Source: Clostridium cuniculi | Lineage (GTDB): Bacteria; Bacillota; Clostridia; Clostridiales; Clostridiaceae | Length of the DNA stretch: 64,000 bases | Direction of reading: 5' to 3' | Assembly (NCBI RefSeq): GCF_004353185.1 | Contig: NZ_SMUS01000003.1 | Span: 102,833 to 166,832, forward strand | In this document: positions 33,899-43,173 of the stretch, in pieces | Layout: each line of letters opens with the position of its first letter | How positions within the stretch are numbered: the stretch's first letter is position 1 | Translations under genes and position numbers: made by a program | Notes under the pieces: model-generated | Database searches by the model: none | Told to the model about the DNA's origin: nothing | What the model saw: the letters and a program-made list of their open reading frames with translations, nothing else

Positions 33899-35230
33899 AT
33901 GAACATACAATTATCCGATAATTTTAATTATAGTAAATTAATCAAATTTACTTTACCTACAATTTTTATGATGATATTTACTAGTATATATGGTGTTGTA
34001 GATGGTTTATTTGTCTCAAATGTAGTGGGAAGTGATGCCTTTGCAGCAGTTAATTTAGTAATGCCAGTTATAATGATTTGTGGAACATTTGGATTTATGA
34101 TAGGAACAGGGGGAGGAGCCTTAGTTTCTAAGAGAATTGGAGAGGGAAATTCTAAAAAAGCAAAAGAAACTTTTTCCATGTTAATATATTTATTAATAAT
34201 AATAGGATTAATAATTGCTGTCATAGGATTTATATTTATTAAACCAATTTCTAAAGCTTTAGGAGCTGAGGGAGTAATTTTAGAATACTGTGTGATGTAT
34301 GGTAGAATTTTACTTATTAGTCTTGTAGCATTCTTACTTCAAAATGCTTTTCAGAGTTTCTTAGTTGTGGCAGAAAAGCCTACTATGGGCCTTGTTATTT
34401 CTATATTTGCAGGAATTACTAACATAGTTTTAGATTTCTTATTAATTGTGATACTTGATATGGGCGTAGTTGGAGCAGGTTTAGCAACATGTATAAGTCA
34501 AATTGTAGGTGGATTTGTACCACTTATATACTTTATGATGAAAAATAAAAGTCCTTTAAGGCTTGGGAAAACTAAATTAGATTTTAATGCTATTGGACAA
34601 AGTTGTTTAAATGGTTCTTCAGAGATGTTTACCAACCTATCTATGTCTATTGTAAATATGTTATATAACCTGCAATTGATGAAATATGCTGGAGCAGAAG
34701 GCGTAGTTGCATATGGAGTTATAATGTATGTATCATTTATTTTCAATGGGGTTTATATAGGATATTCAATGGGTATTACACCAGTTGTGGGATATCACTA
34801 TGGAGCAGATAATAAGGATGAATTAAAAAGTTTACTTAAAAAGAGCTTTGTACTTATTTTAATAGCGTCATTAGTACTTACAGGGCTTGCACAATCATTC
34901 TCAGAAATACTTGCTAAAATATTTGTAAGCTACGATATAGATTTACTTAACCTTACAACTAATGCAATTAGAATATTCTCTCTATCTTATTTAATAAGTG
35001 GATTTAATGTTTTTGCATCAGCATTCTTTACAGGACTTAATAATGGTGTGGTATCTGGAGTTATAGCATTTTTAAGAACTTTCGTATTCCAAATAATAAT
35101 GATATTTGTATTACCTTTATTATTTAATGTAAATGGTTTATGGATGGCTGTAATATTTGCAGAAGTACTGGCTCTGTGCGTAAGTTTTATATGTTTTATC
35201 AAAAATAAAACTAAATATGAATATATTTAA
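33899..35230 (+). CDS. MATE-family multidrug efflux transporter
   Basis: The 443-residue protein has twelve membrane segments. The MATE repeats include LPTIFMMIFTSIYGVVDGLFVSNVVG, GGALVSKRIGEGN and, in the second half, the LNGSSEMFTNLS and MGITPVVGYHYGA segments. It exports cationic drugs or dyes in exchange for Na+ or H+. AGGAGGAG precedes the start. It is divergent from MerR and carries the MerR-type promoter, so induction by its substrates is likely. Confidence 0.9.
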   Translation: MNIQLSDNFNYSKLIKFTLPTIFMMIFTSIYGVVDGLFVSNVVGSDAFAAVNLVMPVIMICGTFGFMIGTGGGALVSKRIGEGNSKKAKETFSMLIYLLIIIGLIIAVIGFIFIKPISKALGAEGVILEYCVMYGRILLISLVAFLLQNAFQSFLVVAEKPTMGLVISIFAGITNIVLDFLLIVILDMGVVGAGLATCISQIVGGFVPLIYFMMKNKSPLRLGKTKLDFNAIGQSCLNGSSEMFTNLSMSIVNMLYNLQLMKYAGAEGVVAYGVIMYVSFIFNGVYIGYSMGITPVVGYHYGADNKDELKSLLKKSFVLILIASLVLTGLAQSFSEILAKIFVSYDIDLLNLTTNAIRIFSLSYLISGFNVFASAFFTGLNNGVVSGVIAFLRTFVFQIIMIFVLPLLFNVNGLWMAVIFAEVLALCVSFICFIKNKTKYEYI

Positions 35231-35250
35231 ATTTCAACTTTAGAATAAAT

Positions 35251-35296
35251 AAAATAAAGGCCTTGTATTTAGTGCAGGGTCTTTATTTTATTTTTA
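35251..35296 (+). terminator. Rho-independent terminator after the MATE gene
   Basis: A stem of 17 bp with several G-T pairs (35251-35267 with 35273-35289) is followed by ATTTTTAATT. It belongs to the three-member hairpin family with 32959 and 39462. Confidence 0.85.
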
Positions 35297-35480
35297 ATTA
35301 ATTAAAGTAATATTTTTAATAACATAAATAAAAATCATTTTATGACTGTTGTTGGTAGAAAAACTCTCCTTAAATTATGATGTGTCAAAACAAGAAGAAA
35401 GTAACAGATTGTAATCATATGTCATATTAATAAAGTAAACACATGATTAAGTTAAACAAATGATTAAAGGAGAAATACAA

Positions 35481-38400
35481 ATGGATTTCAATAGATTTGA
35501 AAGTAAAATTAGGAAGTTTAATGTTACAGTATTATCAATTCCGATTGTATATGATATTTTTGGTGACTATGATCCAAATGGGCTAATGTATATATTAAGT
35601 GAAGATAAAGATAGGGTAAGAGAGAAAGCTCTATGTAACTTTAAAAATAAAGACAAAAATGGAGATCCACTTCCAAAACCTACAGAAGAAGTTCAACCTC
35701 TTACAATAAGAGCAAATGTTGGAGATACAATAATAATAGAATTTAAGCATAATGAAGATAGAAGACTATCAATTAATATGCAAGGACTTAAATATAAAAA
35801 TATAAAATCAGATGGTGCTAATGTTGGTTATAATGAAGATTCTACAGTTGGTAAAGGTGAAAAGATAACTTATGAATGGTATGCAGATAGAGAAGGTATT
35901 TTCTATTTTAGTGATATGGGAGACACAAGATTTAGTGAAGAAGGAACTAATAGCCATGGATTATTTGGAGCATTAATAGTCCAAGCTAAAGGATCTACTT
36001 GGACAGACCCTGTAGATGGAAGTAAGCTTAGAAGTGGTATATTTGCAGATATCCATAATCCATTTAAACCAAGCTTTAGAGAATATGCAGTATATTTTCA
36101 AGATGAACTTGAAATGGTAAATAGATTTGGAGGAATAATAATAGATCCTCATACAAATCAGCCAATGGGAGTAACTGCAATAAGTTACAGATCAGAGCCT
36201 ATGGTAAATAGAGCTAATTATATACCGCCAAAAGATAAAGGATTTAAATATTGCAAACCTTATGATAAATGTAAACCTTGTGATATATGTGATTCTGTTA
36301 ATTGTGTAGATATAGTGGAGCGACCAGAACATCACCATGTAGTAGATGGAGAAGATGTTTCTATGAGTTCCTGGACTTATGGGGATCCATCTACTTTTAT
36401 ACCAAGAGCTTATAAAGGAGATCCATCAAGATTTAGACTTATACATGGTGGCGTAAAAGAAACCCATGTATTCCATCTTCATTCACATCAATGGAGATTA
36501 GAAAAAGATAATCCTGATTCAATAATAATAGATTCCATATCAATAAGTCCACAAGAATCATACGATATTGATATATTATTTGGAGCAGGAAGTTTGGTTG
36601 GTGCTATAGGAGATCATATATGGCATTGCCATCTTTATCCTCATTTCCATGAAGGAATGTGGTCTTTATGGAGAGTATTTGATAGATTAGAAACTGGAAA
36701 AGATGTAATACTTGAAAATGGAGAAGTTATACCACCATTATATCCAGATGGAAGTTATATAAAGGCTTTAAATCCTCTTCCTGATAGAGAAATGCCACCT
36801 AAAAAAGATTTGCTTCATCCTGGATATCCTAATTTTATAAATGGAGATTTTAGACAAAGAGCGAATCAACCACCTTTAGGTATACTAAATCAAACAGGAA
36901 CTAATAAAATATGTCCTACTTGTCTTGAGGCGGCAAATTTTGTAGATAACTTTGCTCCAGGAGCTTTATATGCAGAAAGTTGTCCTAAAAAGAATAAATG
37001 TGAAGGAGCTAAGGAAGAGTTATACAAATCATATAATAAGCCCGAAAATGATTGTAATGATGATTGTAAATGTAAATTTAGAGATCCAGATGTTGTATTT
37101 GAATTATTTGTAGTAGAAGCTAAATTAGTATATAACAGGGCAGGATGGAATGATCCTTATGGTAGATTTTATATTTCAAAAGAGCAAATAGAAGATTATA
37201 CAGGATGTAAGCTCACTCTAGAAAATAGAGAAAAATTGGTTAAGAAATATATAGAGGGTGTAGAAAATGGTTATATTGATGCTGAGCCGCTGGTTATAAG
37301 AGCAAATAAAGGGGATTGTATAGAAGTTAGAACTACAAACTTTTTACCAGAAACATTGCCTGCAACAGAATTCCAATTAGAAACAATAACTGACAATGTA
37401 GGTTTCCATATACACCTAGTTAAGTTTGATGGTATAACTTCGGATGGAGGAGCAAATGGATATAATAATATGGCTTCTGTATTTCCTGGAGAAACTTTAG
37501 TAGAAAGATATTTTGCAAATGATGAATTAAATGCTTGTTTCTTCCATGATCATTTTAACCCAAATTCACATCAGCAACATGGTGTATTTGCAAGTCTTAT
37601 AATAGAGCCTAAAGGAGCCACATATCATGATCCTAAAACAGGTAAGCAAATAAAATATGGAACAAAAGCTGTAATAAAGACACCTTCAGGTAGAGCTTTT
37701 AGAGAATTTGGATTATTCGTTCATGATTTTGCATTGTTATTTGATAAAGATGGTAAGGCATTAAATCCGCCTCCATTCCCAGGTTCACATGATGATCCAG
37801 GTGTTATGGGTATAAATTATAAATCAGAGCCATTAAGAGAGAGACTACAAAATAAAGATGATGATCCAGCATATGTATTTAGTTCTAGATATCATGGTGA
37901 TCCAGTGACACCAATACTTGAAACTTATCCTGGAGATGAAATAGTAATAAGATTATTAGATGGAGCTCACGAAGAACAACATGCCTTTAATATAAATGGA
38001 TTAAAGTGGAGAAAAGAAATAACAGATAATAATTCACCATTAGTTCAAGCTCAAACATTAGGAATATCAGAAGCATTTAATATAAGAATAACAGATGATT
38101 ATAAACCAGGAGATTATATTTACTATTTTGGAGGACAAGATGATATTTGGTTAGGACTATGGGGAATAATAAGAGCTTACAAAAATAAAACTGATAAATT
38201 ATTACCAATTAACAAATTCAAGGGATGTTTATTCACAAAAATAAAATATTGTAAATATAAAATTAAAAGATGGATGATTGAAAATAAATGCTATCCAAGT
38301 AAAAAAGTTAGAGAGTTTCATATAGCTGCAATTCAAAAAGATATTAAGTATAATGATTTTGGCGACCATGATCCAGATGGATTGCTATTTGTGCCATATG

Positions 38401-39404
38401 AATATAAAGATGACGTGATAAATGGAAAGATAGAGCCTATTCCTCTTATACTAAGAGCACGAAAGGGTGAATATATAAAGCTTACTTTAACTAATTGTTT
38501 TGATAAACCTATACCATATTGTGAATTTCCAGGTGTCCCAGTTGATAAAAAAATTAAGCCATCTATGAGAGTAGGTATTACTCCACAATTTTTAAAATTC
38601 GATCCAATAAAAGATAGTGGCGTAAATATAGGTTACAATAATGTAGAGCAAACTGTAGCACCAGGGGAAAGTATAACTTATATATGGTATGCAGATAAAG
38701 AGTATGGTACTTGTCTATTATCATCTTTAACAGATATAAGAAACCATAGATACCATGGTCTATTTGGGGCAATAATAATAGAGCCAGAAGGAGCTATAAT
38801 AGATAGCGACTATAATTGTGGATATAATAAAGAATATAGAGAACAAGTAACTATTATAAAGAAAAATAAAGAAGAATTTAAAGAAATTGTCTTATTTATG
38901 CATAATGGAATAAGACTTTTAGATAAAGAGGGTAATCTAATACAAACTAACAGAGAAGTAGGAGAAGAGGGAGAAGTAGAGCCAGTAGATTTTGAAGATA
39001 GAGGTGAAAAAGGCTTTAACTATCGTTCAGAAAGATTTTTTAATAGGTTAGAATTTAAAGATGATGATATCTCAAAAGTATTTAGTTCTAAGACACATGG
39101 AGATCCATCTACACCAGTATTTGAAGCTAAGCCAGGAGAAAAAGTGATAATAAGACTTATAATGCCTGGAGATAAGCCTAGAAATACTTGTTTTGTACTT
39201 CATGGTCATGAATGGAAGGAACAATCAGATGATCCATTTACAAGAATAATATCAGCTCAAGGGGCTATGAGTGTAGGTAATGTATTTAATATTGAGCTAT
39301 TAGGCGGAGCATCTATGATACCTGGTGATTATTTATATAGATCAGGTATAATAAAATGGGATATAGAATCAGGTATGTGGGGTATTTTTAGAGTTAAAAA
39401 TTAA
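35481..39404 (+). CDS. Giant MnxG-like multicopper oxidase
   Basis: About 1307 residues made of three repeats of two cupredoxin domains (roughly 1-410, 500-910 and 930-1307). Each repeat has the 'SDGxNxGYN' and 'HGDPSTP' landmarks. Repeat one has copper motifs H329-V-F-H-L-H-S-H336 and H382-C383-H-L-Y-P-H388-F-H-E-G-M393, the full type-1/trinuclear signature. Repeat two has FHIHL (H643, H645) and FFHDHFNPNSHQQHG. Repeat three has few of these. The plan resembles MnxG, the exosporium Mn(II) oxidase of Bacillus spores. There is no signal peptide, which fits a spore-coat role. The start at 35481 follows AAAGGAG; the ATG at 35460 overlaps it. Confidence 0.82.
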   Translation: MDFNRFESKIRKFNVTVLSIPIVYDIFGDYDPNGLMYILSEDKDRVREKALCNFKNKDKNGDPLPKPTEEVQPLTIRANVGDTIIIEFKHNEDRRLSINMQGLKYKNIKSDGANVGYNEDSTVGKGEKITYEWYADREGIFYFSDMGDTRFSEEGTNSHGLFGALIVQAKGSTWTDPVDGSKLRSGIFADIHNPFKPSFREYAVYFQDELEMVNRFGGIIIDPHTNQPMGVTAISYRSEPMVNRANYIPPKDKGFKYCKPYDKCKPCDICDSVNCVDIVERPEHHHVVDGEDVSMSSWTYGDPSTFIPRAYKGDPSRFRLIHGGVKETHVFHLHSHQWRLEKDNPDSIIIDSISISPQESYDIDILFGAGSLVGAIGDHIWHCHLYPHFHEGMWSLWRVFDRLETGKDVILENGEVIPPLYPDGSYIKALNPLPDREMPPKKDLLHPGYPNFINGDFRQRANQPPLGILNQTGTNKICPTCLEAANFVDNFAPGALYAESCPKKNKCEGAKEELYKSYNKPENDCNDDCKCKFRDPDVVFELFVVEAKLVYNRAGWNDPYGRFYISKEQIEDYTGCKLTLENREKLVKKYIEGVENGYIDAEPLVIRANKGDCIEVRTTNFLPETLPATEFQLETITDNVGFHIHLVKFDGITSDGGANGYNNMASVFPGETLVERYFANDELNACFFHDHFNPNSHQQHGVFASLIIEPKGATYHDPKTGKQIKYGTKAVIKTPSGRAFREFGLFVHDFALLFDKDGKALNPPPFPGSHDDPGVMGINYKSEPLRERLQNKDDDPAYVFSSRYHGDPVTPILETYPGDEIVIRLLDGAHEEQHAFNINGLKWRKEITDNNSPLVQAQTLGISEAFNIRITDDYKPGDYIYYFGGQDDIWLGLWGIIRAYKNKTDKLLPINKFKGCLFTKIKYCKYKIKRWMIENKCYPSKKVREFHIAAIQKDIKYNDFGDHDPDGLLFVPYEYKDDVINGKIEPIPLILRARKGEYIKLTLTNCFDKPIPYCEFPGVPVDKKIKPSMRVGITPQFLKFDPIKDSGVNIGYNNVEQTVAPGESITYIWYADKEYGTCLLSSLTDIRNHRYHGLFGAIIIEPEGAIIDSDYNCGYNKEYREQVTIIKKNKEEFKEIVLFMHNGIRLLDKEGNLIQTNREVGEEGEVEPVDFEDRGEKGFNYRSERFFNRLEFKDDDISKVFSSKTHGDPSTPVFEAKPGEKVIIRLIMPGDKPRNTCFVLHGHEWKEQSDDPFTRIISAQGAMSVGNVFNIELLGGASMIPGDYLYRSGIIKWDIESGMWGIFRVKN

Positions 39405-39461
39405 GTATAAAAACATGTAAAAAATGTTTTTATATAAGTATTATAAATTTTAGTTATAAAT

Positions 39462-39503
39462 AAAATAAAGGCTTTGCATTTATTGTAGGGCCTTTATTTT
39501 TAT
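39462..39503 (+). terminator. Rho-independent terminator after the multicopper oxidase
   Basis: A 17-bp stem (39462-39478 with 39484-39500) containing AAAGGC/GCCTTT is followed by T-rich DNA. Third copy of the hairpin family at 32959 and 35251. Confidence 0.85.
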
Positions 39504-39630
39504 ATAGTGATTTAGTGGATTTATAATATGGCTATAATTCATAAGTTTCGAAAACATATTTGATACTTGGAAAATTATTCATTATTATATAAGTATAGAA
39601 TAATTAATAATAGAAATGAAGGGATTAAAG

Positions 39631-40155
39631 ATGATTGAGAATCTATCAATAATGAAGTTAACAGATGAAGACTTTGAAGGGGCATATGAAGTTATTAAAA
39701 CTACTATTCCATACGCATTTGACTTATGTCATTTAGATGATGATGATGAAGTTAAAGCCATGATAAATGAAAAGAGAGATTTATTGAAGCAATCAATTAA
39801 TAATGATGAACCAATATTTTTTATTGCTAAACATAATGATAAAGTAATTGGTACAATATCTTTTACTCCTTGTAGTGAAGATATAAAAATATGTATCAAT
39901 AACGAAATAACAGACTTAGGGGAAATAGGTGGATTATATATACTACCACAATATCAAAGTAGAGGAATAGGCTCTGCTTTGATTAATTATCTAATAACAT
40001 ATTTGAAGAAGCAAGGAATAGAAGAGGTTTGTTTAGAGAGTGGATATAAGCAAGCACAACCAAAATGGATTAGAAAATTTGGAGACCCTTACGTGATAGT
40101 TAAAGACTATTGGGCACCAGGAGTTGATAATATGGTGTGGAAATATAAGATATAA
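39631..40155 (+). CDS. GNAT-family N-acetyltransferase
   Basis: The 174-residue protein has the acetyl-CoA-binding motif A region LGEIGGLYILPQYQSRGIGSALINYLITYL (Q/RxxGxG/A present as SRGIGS) after the strand IGTISF. The C-terminus is FGDPYVIVKDYWAPGVDNMVW. The substrate amine is unknown. The start at 39631 uses GAAGGGA six bases upstream in preference to ATG 39616, which overlaps it. It precedes the Nudix gene by 59 bases and may share a transcript. Confidence 0.88.
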   Translation: MIENLSIMKLTDEDFEGAYEVIKTTIPYAFDLCHLDDDDEVKAMINEKRDLLKQSINNDEPIFFIAKHNDKVIGTISFTPCSEDIKICINNEITDLGEIGGLYILPQYQSRGIGSALINYLITYLKKQGIEEVCLESGYKQAQPKWIRKFGDPYVIVKDYWAPGVDNMVWKYKI

Positions 40156-40214
40156 TATTATTATTAAATATAACTCAGCTTAAAGTTATGAGTAATGTAG
40201 AAAGGTAAGAACCA

Positions 40215-40604
40215 ATGAAAACTATAGAAGTTGTTGCAGCAATAATAAAAAAGGGAGATAAAATATTTATCACTAAAAGAAGCTATGGTGAGTTTGCTGA
40301 TATGTGGGAATTTCCAGGAGGAAAAATAGAATTAGGGGAAACCCAAGAAGCGGCTTTAATAAGAGAAATAAAAGAAGAGTTAGAATTAGATATTACTAAT
40401 CTAAACTATCTAACAACTGTAGAATATGATTACCCTAATTTTCACTTAACAATGCATTGCTTTATTTGTGAAATATGTGGTGGAACATTAAACTTAAATG
40501 CTCATAATGATGCAAAATGGGTTTTAATAGAAGAGTTATCATCACAAAAATGGGTTCCAGCAGATATTAAGGTAGTTGAAAAGCTAGTGGCGGTTACTAA
40601 GTAA
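40215..40604 (+). CDS. MutT-like Nudix hydrolase
   Basis: The 129-residue protein contains the complete Nudix box GGKIELGETQEAALIREIKEEL (G-x5-E-x7-REUxEE), framed by MWEFPGG. Length and start (VVAAIIKKGDKIFI) fit 8-oxo-dGTP-type diphosphatases that cleanse oxidised nucleotides. The ribosome site is moderate (AAAGG). The last codons form the left arm of its own terminator. Confidence 0.9.
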   Translation: MKTIEVVAAIIKKGDKIFITKRSYGEFADMWEFPGGKIELGETQEAALIREIKEELELDITNLNYLTTVEYDYPNFHLTMHCFICEICGGTLNLNAHNDAKWVLIEELSSQKWVPADIKVVEKLVAVTK

Positions 40605-40622
40605 CAGCTGCTAGCTTTTAAT
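40582..40622 (+). terminator. Terminator overlapping the end of the Nudix gene
   Basis: AGCTAGTGGCGGTTACT (40582-40598) pairs with AGTAACAGCTGCTAGCT (40600-40616) with two G-T pairs and one mismatch, then a T-rich run. The stop codon is within the hairpin. Confidence 0.78.
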
Positions 40623-40779
40623 TTTATTTGAATTTATTAATAATAATACAATATTATTACAATTAAGTGCTTATACTACATAAAATTACAAATCATAACA
40701 TATTTTAAAATTTTATAAAAAATAGTATAATATTATTATTATGTTTTTTATAAAATAATTTACAAGGAGTGCTAAAAAA

Positions 40780-42186
40780 ATGAAACATTTATTTACAGAG
40801 AAAGTTGTACCAATAGAATCAGATAACAAGGCTATAAAAATAGACCACGAAAAATGTATAAAATGTGGTCTCTGTAAGCGTGTATGTGAGAAAGAAATAG
40901 GAGTTGCTAACTTTTTTGATTTAGAAAAAACTAATGATATAGCAATATGTATAAACTGTGCACAATGTGCTCAAGCATGTCCAGTAGGAGCTATAACTCA
41001 AGTGGAAGATATAGATAGAGTAAAAGAAGCTTTAAAAGATGAAGACAAAATAGTAATATTTAATACAGCACCTGCAGTTCGTGTTGCTTTAGGTGAAGAA
41101 TTTAAAATGGATGCAGGTTCATATGTGGAAGATAAAATGGTACATGCCCTTAGAGAACTAGGAGGAGATTATGTATTTGACGTTACTTTTGGAGCTGATA
41201 TGACTATAATGGAAGAAGCAAATGAGCTTGTAAAAAGAATAGTTGAAAAGAATGAAAATATACCTCAATTTACAAGTTGCTGTCCAGGATGGGTTACATT
41301 TGTAGAAACTTTCTATCCTGAGTTATTAAATAATTTATCTACTGCTAAGAGTCCAATTTCTATGCAAGGAGTGACTATCAAAACATATTTCGCTAAAAAA
41401 GCAAATATTGATCCAAGCAAGATTGTAAATGTCACTATAACACCATGTACTGCTAAAAAGTTTGAAATAGATAGACCAGAGATGAATGATTCAGCTAAAT
41501 TTAATGACATAGAAGGTCTAAGAGACAACGATATTATAATAACTACTAAAGAGCTAGCTAAATGGATCAAAGAAGAAGGAATAGACTTTGAAAATTTAGA
41601 AGGTTCTAAGTTTGATAATATGTTAGGTCTAGGTAGTGGTGCTGGAGTTATATTTGGTAATAGTGGCGGTGTTACAGAAGCTGCTGTTAGAACTGCATAT
41701 CATTTAATAACAGGTGAGGATCCAACTAAAGAGCTTTTAAACTTTGAGCCAGTAAGAGGATTAGATGGAGTAAAGGAAGCATCTATAACTATAGGAGATG
41801 TTAATTTAAAATTAGCAGTAGTACAAGGAACTGCTAATGCAAGAACATTAATTGAAAAGATAAAAAATAAAGAAGTTGATTATGACTTTATTGAAGTAAT
41901 GGCTTGTAAAGGTGGTTGCATAGGTGGAGGCGGTCAACCTAAAACTACAAAAGTAATAAACGATAAAATAAGACTTAGTCGTATAGAAGGATTATATAAC
42001 AAAGACCAAAATTTAAAGATAAAGTGTAGTTACCAAAATCCAGATATAGTAGCAGTATACAATGAATTTTATCAAGAACCATTATCACATTTAGCCCATG
42101 AACTTTTACATACATCATATTATTCAAAAAAACATATGCTAGGTCTTGATAACAAGGAAGAAATATCTTCAGATGAAATTGTATAA
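40780..42186 (+). CDS. [FeFe]-hydrogenase, short monomeric type
   Basis: The 468-residue protein has an N-terminal two-cluster ferredoxin domain (CIKCGLCKRVC and CINCAQCAQACP). The H-cluster domain follows: L1 T-S-C167-C168-P-G-W, L2 T-P-C223-T-A-K-K-F-E and L3 M-A-C376-K-G-G-C380-I-G-G-G-G-Q-P. All four cluster cysteines and the proton-relay Cys167 are present. It lacks the extra N-terminal domains of CpI-type HydA. L2 has Thr-Pro-Cys instead of Met-Pro-Cys, so it may be a less usual group with sensory or slower catalysis. It would evolve or oxidise H2 with ferredoxin. AAGGAG precedes it; a terminator follows. Confidence 0.93.
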   Translation: MKHLFTEKVVPIESDNKAIKIDHEKCIKCGLCKRVCEKEIGVANFFDLEKTNDIAICINCAQCAQACPVGAITQVEDIDRVKEALKDEDKIVIFNTAPAVRVALGEEFKMDAGSYVEDKMVHALRELGGDYVFDVTFGADMTIMEEANELVKRIVEKNENIPQFTSCCPGWVTFVETFYPELLNNLSTAKSPISMQGVTIKTYFAKKANIDPSKIVNVTITPCTAKKFEIDRPEMNDSAKFNDIEGLRDNDIIITTKELAKWIKEEGIDFENLEGSKFDNMLGLGSGAGVIFGNSGGVTEAAVRTAYHLITGEDPTKELLNFEPVRGLDGVKEASITIGDVNLKLAVVQGTANARTLIEKIKNKEVDYDFIEVMACKGGCIGGGGQPKTTKVINDKIRLSRIEGLYNKDQNLKIKCSYQNPDIVAVYNEFYQEPLSHLAHELLHTSYYSKKHMLGLDNKEEISSDEIV

Positions 42187-42226
42187 TTTGTAGTACATAA
42201 TATTTCTTGTATAAAATTTTAGATAA

Positions 42227-42265
42227 AAGGAGCTATCTCAAAATAGAGAGTAGCTTCTTTTTTTA
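42227..42265 (+). terminator. Rho-independent terminator after the hydrogenase
   Basis: An imperfect stem AAGGAGCTATCTC/GAGAGTAGCTTC with one bulge (42227-42239, 42246-42257) ends in a run of nine T. Confidence 0.8.
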
Positions 42266-42322
42266 TAAATAATAATAAAAAGTTATAGAAATTAGTATAT
42301 AATTTAATTAGGGGTGAGAATA

Positions 42323-43027
42323 TTGATATATAAGTCTGGAAAAAATGGATATTACAAATCTTATGAATATGCAAAAAGAATATTAAGTAAAATGAAAAAA
42401 ATAACTGCATTTAAGGCATTTAGTAATGAAGACCATGATTATTATGAGGTAATAGGTAATACTAAAAATTATTATAATTTGATTTTATTTGATGAAGATT
42501 CAAATGAGTATTGGTTTGATACTAACTGCGGGTACAAAGGAATGGGAAGTGTTTATAGCGAGAAAATTTTAAGGTTAGTAGGTATTAGAGAGGATTATAA
42601 TATAGCTTTTGAAAAAGAAATATATAAGTTTAATTTATCTCCAATTAATAAGTTGAATCTTTTAGTTGTTGAAATTAATTTATTAAATGATATTGAAAAA
42701 TACTTTATAAACTCTTTAATAAGTTTGGATTTTGAAAATGCATATTTAAGGTATAAAGCTTTAGAGAGTATGCAAATATTTGGTGTTATAAATTCTATTA
42801 ATAATGCTATAGGTGGAGATTTATATATGAAGTATTTTTATAATTATGACTTAATTGAAAACGTTTGCGAGAAAGGTGGGGTTAATAATATATTATTTTT
42901 AGATAGTTCTTTAGATAAGAAGGTTAAGTTAAATATAAGTAATAATATAAAGAACTTATTAGAATCAAAAAATAATATTTTTATAAAAAAAATAAAAAAA
43001 ACAGAATATGGTATACACACTTATTAA
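42323..43027 (+). CDS. Hypothetical protein, about 234 residues
   Basis: I do not recognise this protein. It is soluble, A/T-codon rich and high in N, Y, I and K. The first 90 residues look alpha/beta (GYYKSYEYAKRILSKMKK, YNLILFDEDSNEYWFDTNCGYKGMGSVYSEKILRLVG). A middle helical part (SPINKLNLLVVEINLLNDIEK) follows. No catalytic motif is evident. The start is probably TTG at 42323 behind AGGGGTG; the GTG at 42314 lies within that site. It stands alone downstream of the hydrogenase terminator. Confidence 0.65.
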   Translation: MIYKSGKNGYYKSYEYAKRILSKMKKITAFKAFSNEDHDYYEVIGNTKNYYNLILFDEDSNEYWFDTNCGYKGMGSVYSEKILRLVGIREDYNIAFEKEIYKFNLSPINKLNLLVVEINLLNDIEKYFINSLISLDFENAYLRYKALESMQIFGVINSINNAIGGDLYMKYFYNYDLIENVCEKGGVNNILFLDSSLDKKVKLNISNNIKNLLESKNNIFIKKIKKTEYGIHTY

Positions 43028-43111
43028 ATTATAAGAAATACAATGAGACTAAGGGAGGCAGCTAATATTTACTCTGTAGATAAAGTAAACTCAAAAATAT
43101 GTAGAAGTTTT

Positions 43112-43156
43112 AATATAGGATAAGTACTACATATATACTTACCCTATATTTTTTTA
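43112..43156 (+). terminator. Rho-independent terminator after the 234-residue gene
   Basis: A 15-bp stem with one mismatch (43112-43126 with 43136-43150) and a 9-nt loop is followed by T. The gap before it (43028-43111) holds a short open stretch without a start signal. Confidence 0.82.
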
Positions 43157-43173
43157 TAAATTGAATTTAGAAT

